From CAVVYA01 sp963752345 (GTDB lineage: Bacteria > Pseudomonadota > Alphaproteobacteria > SMXQ01): 64,000 nucleotides of DNA. The position numbers and the translations under genes are program-made. The stretch is taken from the NCBI GenBank assembly GCA_963752345.1, contig CAVVYA010000017.1:383657-447656 (forward strand), read 5' to 3'. Positions 40,878 to 49,866 of this stretch are shown here, piece by piece; position 1 is the first letter of the stretch, and every line of letters begins with the position of its first letter. The notes under the pieces are model-generated. The model made no database searches and was not told the DNA's origin. It saw only the letters and a program-made list of their open reading frames with translations.

Positions 40878-42261
40878 CGGTAGTGGATAAGACGCATAAG
40901 CCCGCCGTTGCCGAACAGGTCGCCGAATGGCTCGCCACCACCCAGGCCGAAGTCCCTGCTGCCGGACGACCGTGGAGATGGCGCGCAAGCTGTTTCTCGA
41001 CGTCGCCGGCCTGTGCATCGCCGCGCGCGGCGAGGATTACATCAGCGCGACGCTGGCGGCCGTCGATCGCGGCGGTGCCGCCACGGCACTCGGCCATGCC
41101 GGAAGCTGCGATGGATTCGGCGCCGCCCTGATCAACGGCACGGCGGCCCATGGCGAGGATTTCGACGACACGTTCGAGGGCGGCCCGGTGCATTCCGGTG
41201 CCGTGATCGTGCCTGCGGTGATGGCGGCGTGCGAGCGCGAGGCACTGGGCGGCGACCGCCTGCTCGTCGGTATCGCCACCGGTGTCGAGCTGATGTGCCG
41301 CCTGAGCCTGGTGGCGCCGCAGGCGACCCACAAGGCCGGCTTCCATCCGACGGCGGTGTTCGGCGCTCTGGCCGCCGCCGGCGGGGTGAGCGCGGCGCTG
41401 GGCCTGGACGCGCGGCAGGCTGCGTGGGCGCTGGGCATCGCCGGCAGCATGGCCTCGGGCATCATCGAATATCTCGCCGAAGGCACCTGGACCAAGCGCA
41501 TGCATGCCGGCTGGGCGGCCCAGGCGGGTCTCCGCGCCGCCCTGATGGCGCGCGGCGGCTTCGTCGGACCACGCACTGTGCTTGACGGCGTGCATGGCTT
41601 CTATCAGGCCTTCGCGCCCTCGGTGCCGCCCGATTTTTCGCAGCTGCTCGACGGGCTCGGCAAGCGCTGGGTGATCGAGACGGTGGCGTTCAAGCCCTAT
41701 GCCTGCGGCACCATGACCCAGCCCTTCATCGACTGCGCCATCAGGCTCGCCGAGAGCGGCGTGCGGGCCGAGGACATTACCGACATCCTATGCGAAGTGG
41801 GCGAGGGCACGGTGCACCGGTTGTGGGAGCCGCTCGCCGTCAAGCATCACCCGCAGACCCCCTATGCGGCCAAGTTCAGCACCCCCTTCTGCATGGCGGT
41901 CGGATTTTTCGACCGGCGCGCCGGCTTCGCGCAATTCACCGAGGCGCGCATCCGCGACGCCGCGGTGCTCGCGCTCGCCGGCAAGATCCGCTACGTGATC
42001 AACCCGAACGACGAATATCCGCGCAATTTCACCGGCCATCTGCGCGCGACCTTGAAGGACGGCAGCACGCGCGAGTTCCGCCAGCCCTATATGCGTGGCG
42101 GCGCCCATGCGCCGATGAACATGGCCGAGTTCGAGACCAAATTTCTCGACAACGCATTGTACGGCGGATGGGACCGCGCCACGGCGGATCGGTTTGCGCG
42201 ACTGTCGCGCACGATCTTTGACCAGCCGCGTCTCGATGGTCTGACGGAGTTTCGCCGGTGA
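40874..42261 (+). pseudogene. MmgE/PrpD family protein, two frameshifts near the N-terminus
   Basis: ATG 40874 overlaps the tctA stop by 4 bp and begins MTVVDKTHKPAVAEQVAEWL. Two inserted c residues near 40954 and 40970 shift the frame; after them the gene is intact from VEMARKLFLDVAGLCIAARG to TGA 42259-42261, restored length about 461. The MmgE/PrpD landmarks are INGTAAHGEDFDDTFEGGPVHS (active-site region, split here), GWKRMHAGWAAQAG-type segment and KPYACGTMTQPFIDC. Family members are 2-methylcitrate dehydratase, cis-aconitate decarboxylase and iminodisuccinate epimerase types. Coupling to a TTT permease and a second PrpD homologue suggests catabolism of a branched or tricarboxylic acid. 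Confidence 0.85.
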
Positions 42262-43019
42262 GCGGCGTCCTGGAGCTGGATGGCCGCGTCGCCATCGTCA
42301 CCGGCAGCGCGCGCAACATCGGCCGTGCCATCGCCATCGATCTGGCGCGCGCCGGCGCGGCCGTGGTGGTCAATGCCCGCAGCTCGGCGGCCGAAGCTGA
42401 AGCGGTGGCGGCGGAAATCCGCAAAGCGGGCGGCAAGGCCACGGTCAAGCTCGCCGACGTGACCGATCCCGCCGCGGTGACGGGACTGGTCGCCTCGGCC
42501 GTCGAAACATTCGGCCGGCTCGATATCCTGGTCAACAATGCCGGCGTGCGCAAGGAAACCGCCTTCGCCGACCTCGGTTATGCCGAATGGAAGCAGATCA
42601 CCGGCATCATCCTCGATGCGGCGTACCTGTGCGCCCACGAGGCGCTGCCCCATCTGATGACATCGGGCCACGGCGCTATCGTCAACTTGGGTGGTCTTTC
42701 GGCCCATACCGGCTCCGCCAGGCGCGCCCATGTGATCGCCGCCAAGATGGGCGTGGTCGGGCTGACGCGCGGCCTGGCTCACGATCTCGCGCCGCACGGC
42801 ATCACGGTGAATTGCGTCGCGCCCGGCCTGATCGACACCCTGCGTCAGGCGAGCTCGACCGGTGGCGTGCCGGCCCATCACGCCGGCCATATGCCGCTCG
42901 TCGGACGCAGGGGCTCACCGGAGGAGATCGCGGCCCTGGTGCGCTTTCTCAGCGGCCCCCAGGCCCGCTATATCACCGGCCAGACGATTCATGCCAATGG
43001 CGGCCTCTTCTTCGCTTAG
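42258..43019 (+). CDS. Short-chain dehydrogenase/reductase lacking the usual catalytic Tyr and Ser
   Basis: GTG 42258 overlaps the previous stop by 4 bp. The 253-residue protein has the Rossmann start VAIVTGSARNIGRAIAIDLA, NNAG motif at residues 93-96, and a C-terminal ARYITGQTIHANGGLF typical of FabG-like SDRs. The active site is odd: the Y-x-x-x-K motif reads V159-I-A-A-K163, with His158 just before it, and the catalytic Ser position is Gly146 (LGGLSAHTG; Ser148 is shifted by two). The same RAH-x-x-x-AK type exists in a subgroup of family members as far as I recall, so it may be a distinct enzyme type using His158. Likely acts on a hydroxy/oxo intermediate of the PrpD genes around it. Confidence 0.85.
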   Translation: MSGVLELDGRVAIVTGSARNIGRAIAIDLARAGAAVVVNARSSAAEAEAVAAEIRKAGGKATVKLADVTDPAAVTGLVASAVETFGRLDILVNNAGVRKETAFADLGYAEWKQITGIILDAAYLCAHEALPHLMTSGHGAIVNLGGLSAHTGSARRAHVIAAKMGVVGLTRGLAHDLAPHGITVNCVAPGLIDTLRQASSTGGVPAHHAGHMPLVGRRGSPEEIAALVRFLSGPQARYITGQTIHANGGLFFA

Positions 43020-43053
43020 TGCCGCCGCACTTTCATCTGTGAGGAGCGTACCG

Positions 43054-44427
43054 ATGACTGAGATCACCCGGACCTTGGCCCGCTATGTGGTCGGCTCGAA
43101 GCTGGCTGACATCCCGGCCGCCGTGCGGCGCGAGGCGACCCGCTCGATCCTCAACTGGATGGGCTGCGCCGTGGGCGGCTCGCAGCACGAGACGGTCGAT
43201 CGCGCGCTCGCCGCGCTGCGGCCCTTTGCCGGCGCGGAACAGGCCACCGTGCTCGGTCGCCGCGAACGCATCGATATGATGCACGCGGCGCTGCTCAATG
43301 GCATCTCGAGCCATGTGTTCGATTTCGACGACACGCATCTCAAGACCATCATCCATCCGGCGGGGCCGGTGGCTTCCGCCATCCTGGCGCTCGCGGAATA
43401 CCAGCCGGTCGACGGCGCCGACCTGCTGCATGCCTTCATCCTGGGCGTCGAAGTCGAATGCCGCATCGGCAACGCCGTGTATCCGGCGCATTACGATATC
43501 GGCTGGCATATCACCGGCACGGCAGGCGTGTTCGGCGCGGCGGCCGCCGCCGGCAAGCTGCTCGGACTGAACGAGCAGCGGATGATCTGGGCGCTCGGCA
43601 TCGCCGGCACCCAGTCGTCGGGCTTCCGCGAGATGTTCGGCACCATGTGCAAGAGTTTTCATCCCGGACGCGCGGCGCAGAACGGCCTCGCCTCGGCCTT
43701 CCTGGCCGAGAGCGACTTCACCAGCTCCAACCAGGTGCTGGAGGCGAAGCGCGGCTTCGCCCACGTGATGTCGACGAAGCAGGACTACGACGAGATCACC
43801 CGCGATCTCGGCAAGAGCTTCGAGGTGTCGCTCAATACCTACAAGCCATTCGCCTGCGGCATCGTCATTCATCCGGTGATCGACGGCTGCATCCAACTGC
43901 GCAACGAGCACGAGCTGAAGGCCGAAGACATCGAACGCGTCACGGTGCGTGTCCATCCGCTGGTGCTCGAACTGACGGGCAAGAAAACGCCGCAGGTCGG
44001 GCTCGAAGGAAAGTTCAGCGTTTATCACTCGGCGGCGGTCGCCATTATTCATGGCGCGGCCGGCGAAACCGAATACAGCGACGCGGCGGTGCGCGACTCC
44101 CAGACCGTGGCATTGCGCGATCGGGTCGAGGCGATCGCCGACGCGTCCATCCACGAAGCCGAGGCGCAGGTTTCCATCATGTTGAAAAACAACCAGAGGC
44201 TGGAGAAGCACGTGAAACATGCCATCGGCAGCCTGGAGCGGCCGATGAGCGATGCGGATCTCGAAGAGAAATTCCGCGGTCTGGCCGACGGTGTGCTGTC
44301 GAAGGCGGAAACCGACCGCCTGATCGATCTCTGCTGGAAGGTCGAAGGGCTGGCCGACGCTTCAGCGCTCGCGCGTGCCGCCGTGCCGGGCGCGGCAATC
44401 AAGGCTGCCGCCAAGACCGCGCGCTGA
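43054..44427 (+). CDS. MmgE/PrpD family protein
   Basis: ATG 43054 follows GAGGAGCGTACCG. The 457-residue protein is intact and carries MmgE/PrpD features: WMGCAVGGSQHETVDRALAA, NGISSHVFDFDDTHLKTIIH, YDIGWHITGTAGVFGAAAA, MCKSFHPGRAAQNGLASAFL, and NTYKPFACGIVIHPVIDGCI. The family includes 2-methylcitrate dehydratase and cis-aconitate decarboxylase. It is the second family member in this operon, in tandem with an SDR, after GntR-TctCBA. The two paralogues may act on different intermediates or as a heteromer. No prpB/prpC genes are present, so it is probably not the methylcitrate cycle itself. Confidence 0.9.
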   Translation: MTEITRTLARYVVGSKLADIPAAVRREATRSILNWMGCAVGGSQHETVDRALAALRPFAGAEQATVLGRRERIDMMHAALLNGISSHVFDFDDTHLKTIIHPAGPVASAILALAEYQPVDGADLLHAFILGVEVECRIGNAVYPAHYDIGWHITGTAGVFGAAAAAGKLLGLNEQRMIWALGIAGTQSSGFREMFGTMCKSFHPGRAAQNGLASAFLAESDFTSSNQVLEAKRGFAHVMSTKQDYDEITRDLGKSFEVSLNTYKPFACGIVIHPVIDGCIQLRNEHELKAEDIERVTVRVHPLVLELTGKKTPQVGLEGKFSVYHSAAVAIIHGAAGETEYSDAAVRDSQTVALRDRVEAIADASIHEAEAQVSIMLKNNQRLEKHVKHAIGSLERPMSDADLEEKFRGLADGVLSKAETDRLIDLCWKVEGLADASALARAAVPGAAIKAAAKTAR

Positions 44428-44522
44428 AACGCGACAAATCCCTCTCCTGTCGTCACGCCCCGGCTTGGCCTGGCTTGGCTGGGGCATGGCGATTCTACAG
44501 GTCTGCAGGCGGAGATTCCGGC

Positions 44523-45668
44523 TCACTTCCCATACAGATGCGTCACCAGCACGAAGCGGCGGCCCGTGGTGATTGGCAAGACTTCGTGCAGGATGGCGGC
44601 GGAAAAGAGGATCGCGGCGCCGATCGGCAGGTTGTAGGTCTGCTCGCCATATTCGCGGAACCGCAGGGCGCCGCCCTGGAACGTGTCATTGAGCGCGACC
44701 GACAGGGTGAAGCGGCGGTGCTGGGTTTCCTGTGACGCGCAGTCGCGGTGCGGTCGCAGCATGCCGCCGTCCGACGCGTCGTAGCACGACAGGGCATAGA
44801 TCTCGCGCTGCGGGGCGCGGGTATCGAACGCCTTGCTGATCTCGGGCATCAGTCGGCGCGCGAGCTTGGCGTCAAGCGCCTGCTGCAGCCGCGGATCTTC
44901 GATCAAATATTGCTTTACCCGGCCGTACTCGTGGAGAAAGTTGACGCATTTCGGATCCACGTCGGAATGGCCGGCGGCGCCGTGCTGCTCATCCATCTGG
45001 TGCCAAAGCTGCATCAGGGCGCCGCAATCGGCGCCGCTCAGGGCGCCTGGCACCAGCAGCACCGGCGGATGGGCGCTCAACGGAATGGGCGGCCGGCTGC
45101 GCTGAATCTGCCGCAGCAACTCCACAATGCGGCCCGGCTCGGGTGGCAGGGCCCCGCCGCCGACGTAGGCGATCTTCATATTGGCATTGAGCAGAATGGC
45201 CACTGTGCCGGTCATGCCGTCCATGCCATAGGCGCGAAAGACGTCGCCTTTGTGATCGGTTAGCAGCGGGAACATGGGCTTGCTCTCGGGCGGACCGGGC
45301 ATGGCCAGGATGTCGCCGGCGATCTCGGTGCGGGTCAGTCCGAACAGGCTGCAGCCGAGACGCTGGAATTCCTCATGGGCGGCGATGAACGGCCGCAGGA
45401 CGTCCATGAAGGCGGCCGCGCTCCGGCCGGCAGGGGCAGGGGCGAGAGCATGGAAGAGGAGCAGGAGCGGTTTGCCCGCGATGTCATTATCGAGTGGGCT
45501 CCACTGGGTGCCGGCCGGATCGGGTAGAATGAACGGCGTGGCCGGGTCGCCGACCTCCAGCCGGTCGTGCACGAGCAGGCCGGCCGACGCGGCGCTAGGG
45601 CCACTGGCCTTCGTTGGCCCCGTTGCCCCGGCGGTGGTCGTGAGATTCGGTCGCGGCTCGGTGGTCAT
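44523..45668 (-). CDS. Peroxiredoxin-like/2OG-Fe(II) oxygenase fusion protein
   Basis: The 381-residue product joins two domains. Residues ~35-190 look like a peroxiredoxin/thioredoxin fold (LEVGDPATPFILPDPAGTQW, DHKGDVFRAYGMDGMTGTVA), but the place of the catalytic T-x-x-C reads LFHALAPAPAGRSAAAF without Cys, so it cannot act as a peroxidase. Residues ~200-381 are a prolyl-4-hydroxylase-like 2OG-Fe(II) domain with iron ligands H307 and D309 (RPHRDCAS) and H361 (LHEVLPITTGRR), R370 or R371 binding 2-oxoglutarate. It would hydroxylate a protein or small molecule. Alone on the minus strand, convergent to the PrpD gene. A Cys-less Prx domain may serve in binding or dimerisation. Confidence 0.8.
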   Translation of the reverse strand: MTTEPRPNLTTTAGATGPTKASGPSAASAGLLVHDRLEVGDPATPFILPDPAGTQWSPLDNDIAGKPLLLLFHALAPAPAGRSAAAFMDVLRPFIAAHEEFQRLGCSLFGLTRTEIAGDILAMPGPPESKPMFPLLTDHKGDVFRAYGMDGMTGTVAILLNANMKIAYVGGGALPPEPGRIVELLRQIQRSRPPIPLSAHPPVLLVPGALSGADCGALMQLWHQMDEQHGAAGHSDVDPKCVNFLHEYGRVKQYLIEDPRLQQALDAKLARRLMPEISKAFDTRAPQREIYALSCYDASDGGMLRPHRDCASQETQHRRFTLSVALNDTFQGGALRFREYGEQTYNLPIGAAILFSAAILHEVLPITTGRRFVLVTHLYGK

Positions 45669-45884
45669 ATCCTATCCCCGCAATCCGCGGCGTGGTTGCC
45701 TCCAGGAACGACGGTACGCGCCTCAATCAAATCGCGTAACAAAATGACAGCCAACCTATGGCCTGTCCATGGAAAGGGGTGATTATCGGGTCCACCTACA
45801 GCCGGTTGTGAGGAACCGCTTGCGCCCGGACTCCGTTATCGCTAATTAACAGGTTGATCTACTTGCCCTTACAGGGATTTTTGA

Positions 45885-46535
45885 ATGGGCTTGGTTAACG
45901 GGCAGGGGGCCGTGACCGGCAAGTCGAGGTTCGATCCAACGGACCTCGGCCGTCCGCCGAGCGCGGCGCGTGCCCTGGCAGAACATACCGAGCAGCGGGT
46001 CCTCAAGGACCTGCAGGATCAATTGGACCGCCTGCTCCCGCCCGGCGTCGATCTCGGGAGAATTCGCCCGCCCAACGGCCACCATGCCGTCGACCATCTC
46101 GCGAGTTTTGCGCGCCGGCTGGAAATGCTTGCCAGCCGCTACAGCCGTCTCGTGCAGGGTTCCGGCTCGAGTACGGTACTCGCCAAACTATGGGAAGCAT
46201 GGAACGGCTTCGAGGGCTGCCGTTCGCTCGAGGATGTCCATGCCCAGCTCAAGGTGCTGGAGGACAATCTCGCGGAAACCGTTCGCCACATGCGCCAGCG
46301 GCTCGAAAGAACGGATCCGGCGAATCCATCCGGACCAAAAATCATTCCCGCGTCGTGCCTGTCGGACTATCAACTGCTGCTCGATATCGTCACCGAACTT
46401 TTCGCCATCCGGCGCGTGGCGCTGATCGGCGAGCTCAACGAAATCGAGAGCGAGCTGTGCGACAATTGGTTCGCGCGCGGTTCGGACGCCTGGATATTGC
46501 TGGAAAGCAAATGGCAGGAATGGGCGAATGATTGA
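45885..46535 (+). CDS. Hypothetical helical protein, first gene of an unknown pair
   Basis: ATG 45885 (MGLVNGQGAVTGKSRFDPTD) gives 216 residues; RBS is weak. No signal peptide or membrane segment. Predicted mostly helical, with LARRLEMLASRYSRLVQGSG-like heptads around residue 75 and EDVHAQLKVLEDNLAETVRH around 120, and a conserved-looking C-terminus WFARGSDAWILLESKWQEW. It overlaps the next gene by 8 bp. I do not recognise the family. The pair stands alone between the 2OG fusion gene and a receiver gene. Confidence 0.6.
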   Translation: MGLVNGQGAVTGKSRFDPTDLGRPPSAARALAEHTEQRVLKDLQDQLDRLLPPGVDLGRIRPPNGHHAVDHLASFARRLEMLASRYSRLVQGSGSSTVLAKLWEAWNGFEGCRSLEDVHAQLKVLEDNLAETVRHMRQRLERTDPANPSGPKIIPASCLSDYQLLLDIVTELFAIRRVALIGELNEIESELCDNWFARGSDAWILLESKWQEWAND

Positions 46536-47421
46536 GCTCGATGTCCCGCGTTATCTCGGCCAGCTCAAATCGATCACCCCGGAATTGGCGCGCGAATTCC
46601 GCTTTCCCGCGCTGTTCACGTTCACCGGACCGAAGCTGAAGGAGGCCATGGCCTTCGCCTTCAGCCAGTGGGAAGACGAGAAAAACCCGGCGCCCTACCA
46701 GCTCATCTGTTTGCGCACGCTGCGCTACTTGACGGTCATCGAGACCATGCGCAAGCGCGATCCCGATTTCGAATTCTGGGCGCGCGCCTTCGCCACCAGC
46801 ACGGATAGCGGCTTCCGCCAGGAATGCGTCCTCGCTTGCTACGGCAGCGACGACGACCGCGCGTGGGAGCTGGTGCGCAGCGCGGCGACCGACCGCAACG
46901 GCAAGATCCGCGCCTTCGCGCTGCAGATCAACGGCACGATCGTGCGCATGGTGCCGACGCGGCGCGCGGCAGGTATGGCGCTCCTGAAATACAATCTTGA
47001 ACATGGCAACCCGTGGAACCGCTTGGGCGCGTTGATGGGCTATTCGGTCGCGGGCCTGCGCGGCGACGGGCTGGCCACTCAGCTCACCCGTTTCGTCGAT
47101 ACGGAATGGGACGATACTTTGCGCCATATGGCGATCGGTCTGTTGTCGCGCATCATGGAGAAAGAGGCTTTCGCCAATTTCGCGGCCGAGTTCGCCGCGC
47201 GCGCCGCGCCTTTGCCACCCGGGACCCAGGCGGTGCTCTTTCATTTTCTGTCGATCGCCCACCCGACCAAGGCTCAGTCCATTGCGGCGCAGGCCTTCCT
47301 CGATCCCAAGTCCGCGGGGCCGCTGGCCGAAGCCGCGGCTCAGAGCCTCTCGGCGCAAGCCACCATCGCGTCCCACGCGTGGGACGACGATTTCAAGCAC
47401 ACCTTGCTTGGATTGCACTGA
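46528..47421 (+). CDS. Hypothetical alpha-solenoid-like protein, second gene of an unknown pair
   Basis: This 297-residue cytosolic protein starts within the previous gene (8-bp overlap), so the two are coupled. It is helix rich, with repeating two-helix units such as DDDRAWELVRSAATDRNGKI and MALLKYNLEHGNPWNRLGAL, suggestive of HEAT-like repeats, but no known domain is recognised. The start MIELDVPRYLGQLKSITPEL is conserved-looking. Function is unknown; tight coupling suggests a complex with the first protein. It ends 11 bp from the convergent receiver gene. Confidence 0.6.
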   Translation: MIELDVPRYLGQLKSITPELAREFRFPALFTFTGPKLKEAMAFAFSQWEDEKNPAPYQLICLRTLRYLTVIETMRKRDPDFEFWARAFATSTDSGFRQECVLACYGSDDDRAWELVRSAATDRNGKIRAFALQINGTIVRMVPTRRAAGMALLKYNLEHGNPWNRLGALMGYSVAGLRGDGLATQLTRFVDTEWDDTLRHMAIGLLSRIMEKEAFANFAAEFAARAAPLPPGTQAVLFHFLSIAHPTKAQSIAAQAFLDPKSAGPLAEAAAQSLSAQATIASHAWDDDFKHTLLGLH

Positions 47422-47432
47422 GCGGTCACCGC

Positions 47433-47822
47433 CTAATCCAGCGTCGAACCTTCCTTGAGCAAGACGCGGTTTACAGCCGCGAGCAACTGCGCATCCTCGA
47501 AGGGTTTGGTGACCACGATCGCATCGGGAAAACGGTCGGCGATGCCGGAGCGGCCGTAACCCGTCAGGAACACAAACGGGATGTTTCGCGCAATCAGCTC
47601 GTCGGCCACGGGATCGACCAGCTCGCCGCTCAGGTTCACGTCGAGGATGGCGCCATCCACCGATTCGGTGTCGAGCACCGAGATGGCCGCGTCGACGTTT
47701 GGCGCGGCGCAGACAACCATCGCGCCGGCATCGCTGATGATGTCGTGAACCAACATGGCGACGAGAGCTTCGTCTTCGACCAAAAGCAGACGAAGGCCTT
47801 TGAGTTTTGTACCGGGATTCAT
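47433..47822 (-). CDS. Single-domain response regulator
   Basis: The 129-residue product is just a receiver domain: LLLVEDEALVAMLVHDIISD with the acidic pocket, phosphoacceptor Asp in AILDVNLSGELVDP, the T/S position in VFLTGYGRSGI and Lys in VVTKPFEDAQ. No output domain. Such stand-alone receivers relay phosphate or act by protein binding. It is convergent with the unknown pair and has no kinase gene next to it; the hybrid kinases at 23.8-31.8 kb are possible donors, without evidence. Confidence 0.9.
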   Translation of the reverse strand: MNPGTKLKGLRLLLVEDEALVAMLVHDIISDAGAMVVCAAPNVDAAISVLDTESVDGAILDVNLSGELVDPVADELIARNIPFVFLTGYGRSGIADRFPDAIVVTKPFEDAQLLAAVNRVLLKEGSTLD

Positions 47823-48070
47823 GGTACCGATTATGCTCGGGACAAACGGCAGCGCTGAGGTCCCGCGAGTCGCACGTTGAAGCGTCTGCGACTGTAGGAT
47901 GGCGAGGCGGTGCGGGCAACGCCGCGCGCGAAGTTATCCCCAACAACGCTGCTATGCGGACTGTTTTCTGGCGTTGCGATGTTGGAAAGTCACACTTGGC
48001 CGAGGCGGGACCTTTCTGCTTTCATGCGAATGCCTGACCGCCGCTCAGCAATCTCCGAAAGGCACCGCTC

Positions 48071-48445
48071 ATGCGACTAATTTTATTACTCGCCGCGCTC
48101 TGCGGCTTCTTGACCGTGGGTATCGGTGCGTTCGCCGCCCATGGGTTGCGTGGCATGCTCGACGGGCAGCAATTGGCATGGGTGGAAAGCGGTGTGCGCT
48201 ATCAGGGCTTGCACAGCTTGGCGCTGCTCGCGGTTGCGATCCTCGCGGGCATGAGACCGGCGCGCCTGCTCACGGCAGTTGCCGCCGCGTTCGTCCTTGG
48301 AATCGTGCTGTTCTCCGGCGGGCTCTACGGCCTCGCGCTCACCGGTGCGCGCGCTTTTGGGCTGGCCACGCCGCTGGGCGGCAGTCTCTTTCTTCTCGGC
48401 TGGATGGTGCTCGGCGTCTACGCCTGGAAACTCGCCGAACGCTAG
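48071..48445 (+). CDS. DUF423 family membrane protein
   Basis: ATG 48071 gives 124 residues with four membrane helices: a start LILLLAALCGFLTVGIGAFA followed by AHGLRG, then VRYQGLHSLALLAVAILAGM, a third around FVLGIVLFSGGLYGLALTGA, and a final FLLGWMVLGVYAWKLAE. This is the DUF423/YwdK-like layout (AAHGLRG and RYQ-x-x-HSLAL are landmarks). The family is widespread and has no assigned role. It is alone and lies 26 bp before the convergent NrsF gene. Confidence 0.9.
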   Translation: MRLILLLAALCGFLTVGIGAFAAHGLRGMLDGQQLAWVESGVRYQGLHSLALLAVAILAGMRPARLLTAVAAAFVLGIVLFSGGLYGLALTGARAFGLATPLGGSLFLLGWMVLGVYAWKLAER

Positions 48446-48470
48446 GCTGTAGCACCACGCGGCATGAGGG

Positions 48471-49142
48471 TCAGGACATGCGAGCGAGCGAGAGCTTGCG
48501 CAGAACGATGCCGCCCAGAGCCGACAACGCGAGAATCGTGAGCAAGGCGCTGCCGTGCCAGATCAGCACCAGCCAACTGGCATTGAGCCCGTGGAATAGG
48601 CTGAGGCCCGCCGCGCTCAGCGCGGCGGAGCCAAGCCCGGCGCAGACCATGGACTGGATCGGGCGGATCGGACCGGCGTGGCGAATCATCACCAGCATCA
48701 CCAGCATCAGCGGAATGCCCATCTCGGTGATGTAGCGGAAACAGACGATGCTGACGCCCCAGGCGAAGGCATGCATGCCGTGCTGGGAGAAATCCTCCAG
48801 GCAGCCGAGGGCGATGATGGAGAGCCAAAAGGACGCGGGAATCACGGCCGCGGCGATCCAGCGCGGCGAGCGGTCGGGCAGGCTGAGATGAAAGGCCGCG
48901 ACGAATGCACCCAAGGCGGTGGCGAGCGAAGCCAGCCATTCCAGGAGATACATCGGCTCGTGGAATTTTTGCGCGAGATCGGGACGAAAACCGTGCCAGG
49001 CGACCGAGAGCGCGACAATGGTGCCGGCGACCGTCACGAACCCTGCCGTGCGCCAGGCGGGCGCGCGCAGGCGGCGCACCGGCGCGGCATCGGCGCTCAA
49101 GGCGGCGATCAGGTCTTCGCTCTTGTCGAAACGGTCTGGCAC
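48471..49142 (-). CDS. nrsF: NrsF-like anti-sigma factor (DUF1109)
   Basis: This 223-residue protein starts with a soluble helical part (MPDRFDKSEDLIAALSADAA) that should bind the sigma factor, followed by six membrane helices, the DUF1109/NrsF layout. Cysteines C114 (ALGCLEDF), C134 (SIVCFRYI) and C167 (SMVCAGLG) lie in membrane or loop positions, and Caulobacter NrsF is known to sense heavy metals and oxidants through two conserved cysteines. It follows the ECF sigma gene by 4 bp, so they are cotranscribed. Together they should control the bufferin operon at 49867, which has a SigF-type promoter. Confidence 0.85.
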   Translation of the reverse strand: MPDRFDKSEDLIAALSADAAPVRRLRAPAWRTAGFVTVAGTIVALSVAWHGFRPDLAQKFHEPMYLLEWLASLATALGAFVAAFHLSLPDRSPRWIAAAVIPASFWLSIIALGCLEDFSQHGMHAFAWGVSIVCFRYITEMGIPLMLVMLVMIRHAGPIRPIQSMVCAGLGSAALSAAGLSLFHGLNASWLVLIWHGSALLTILALSALGGIVLRKLSLARMS

Positions 49143-49146
49143 GACG

Positions 49147-49719
49147 CTATCCTTCCAAGCGGAACAAGCGGATCCGCAGGGCCTTCATGGCCCGATGGGT
49201 GGTGGTCTTCAGCGAAGCGATGCTCATGCCGGTGATGACGGCAGCCTCCTTCAGCGATTTTTCCTCGATCTTGAGCAGTTCGATAACGCGCCGTTGCTGC
49301 TCCGGCAATGCCGCCATGGCGTGGCGCAAGGCATCGGCGCGGTCGATCTGCTCCACATCCCTATTCGCCGCAGGATCGGAAAAGGTTTCAAGGTCCAGGC
49401 CGAGATCCTCGACCGCTTCCGGATAGATGCGCCGGCGCCGCAGGTGGTCGATCAGCCGGCGCTTGGCGATGACCGCCAGCCACGGCGTGAAGGGCCGCGC
49501 CGGATCGTAGGTCTGGCGGATGCGATGGACGGTCAGCAGCACCTCCTGGACCAGGTCTTCGGCGGCATCCGCGCGGCTCAAGTGGTGATAGGCATAAGCC
49601 CGCAGGTAGGGCAGCAGCGCGTCGAGCAGGCGGCGGTAGGCCGCCTGATCGCCGGCTTGAGCGGCGGCCATCCATGAGCCCCACTCCTCCCGCGCCGAAT
49701 TGCCGACGGCTCTATTCAT
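49147..49719 (-). CDS. sigF: ECF sigma factor, SigF-like
   Basis: I choose ATG 49719 (MNRAVGNSAREEWGSWMAAA); the upstream frame covers the divergent promoter. The 190-residue product has region 2 (LLPYLRAYAYHHLSRADAAE, DLVQEVLLTVHRIRQTYDP) and region 4 (LPEQQRRVIELLKIEEKSLK, ITGMSIASLKTTTHRAMKAL) of ECF sigma factors without an N-terminal extension. An anti-sigma of the NrsF type follows. SigF of Caulobacter reads GTAACC-N16-CGAA promoters and switches on a bufferin operon under copper, chromate or cadmium stress. The exact motif lies 65-90 bp upstream on the opposite strand, ahead of bufA. Confidence 0.9.
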   Translation of the reverse strand: MNRAVGNSAREEWGSWMAAAQAGDQAAYRRLLDALLPYLRAYAYHHLSRADAAEDLVQEVLLTVHRIRQTYDPARPFTPWLAVIAKRRLIDHLRRRRIYPEAVEDLGLDLETFSDPAANRDVEQIDRADALRHAMAALPEQQRRVIELLKIEEKSLKEAAVITGMSIASLKTTTHRAMKALRIRLFRLEG

Positions 49720-49756
49720 GACGCCCGCCGTGAACCCCTGAGCAAGCCCGTTGGCG

Positions 49757-49774
49757 TCGCGGCAAGCCGCGACT
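49757..49774. other. Perfect 18-bp palindromic stem in the sigF-buf intergenic region
   Basis: The stretch around 49757-49774 reads GTCGCGGC-AA-GCCGCGAC, an 8-bp perfect dyad with a two-base spacer, lying between the sigF start (49719) and the bufA promoter (49784). It could be an extra operator or a hairpin in the sigF leader transcript. Confidence 0.5.
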
Positions 49775-49783
49775 CCTACCACT

Positions 49784-49809
49784 GTAACCTTTTTCGCAGA
49801 CGAGGCGAA
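49784..49809 (+). promoter_or_regulatory. SigF-type ECF promoter of the bufferin operon
   Basis: GTAACC at 49784-49789 and CGAA at 49806-49809 are separated by exactly 16 bp, the consensus known for Caulobacter SigF. It points towards bufA, whose ATG is 58 bp downstream at 49867, leaving a short leader with GGAGAGG as ribosome site. The divergent sigF/nrsF pair next door supports the assignment. Confidence 0.85.
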
Positions 49810-49866
49810 CATAGCTTTGACGGCGGCAGAACGTCGCCGGCCCAGACGCAAAATGGAGAGGTTCAC

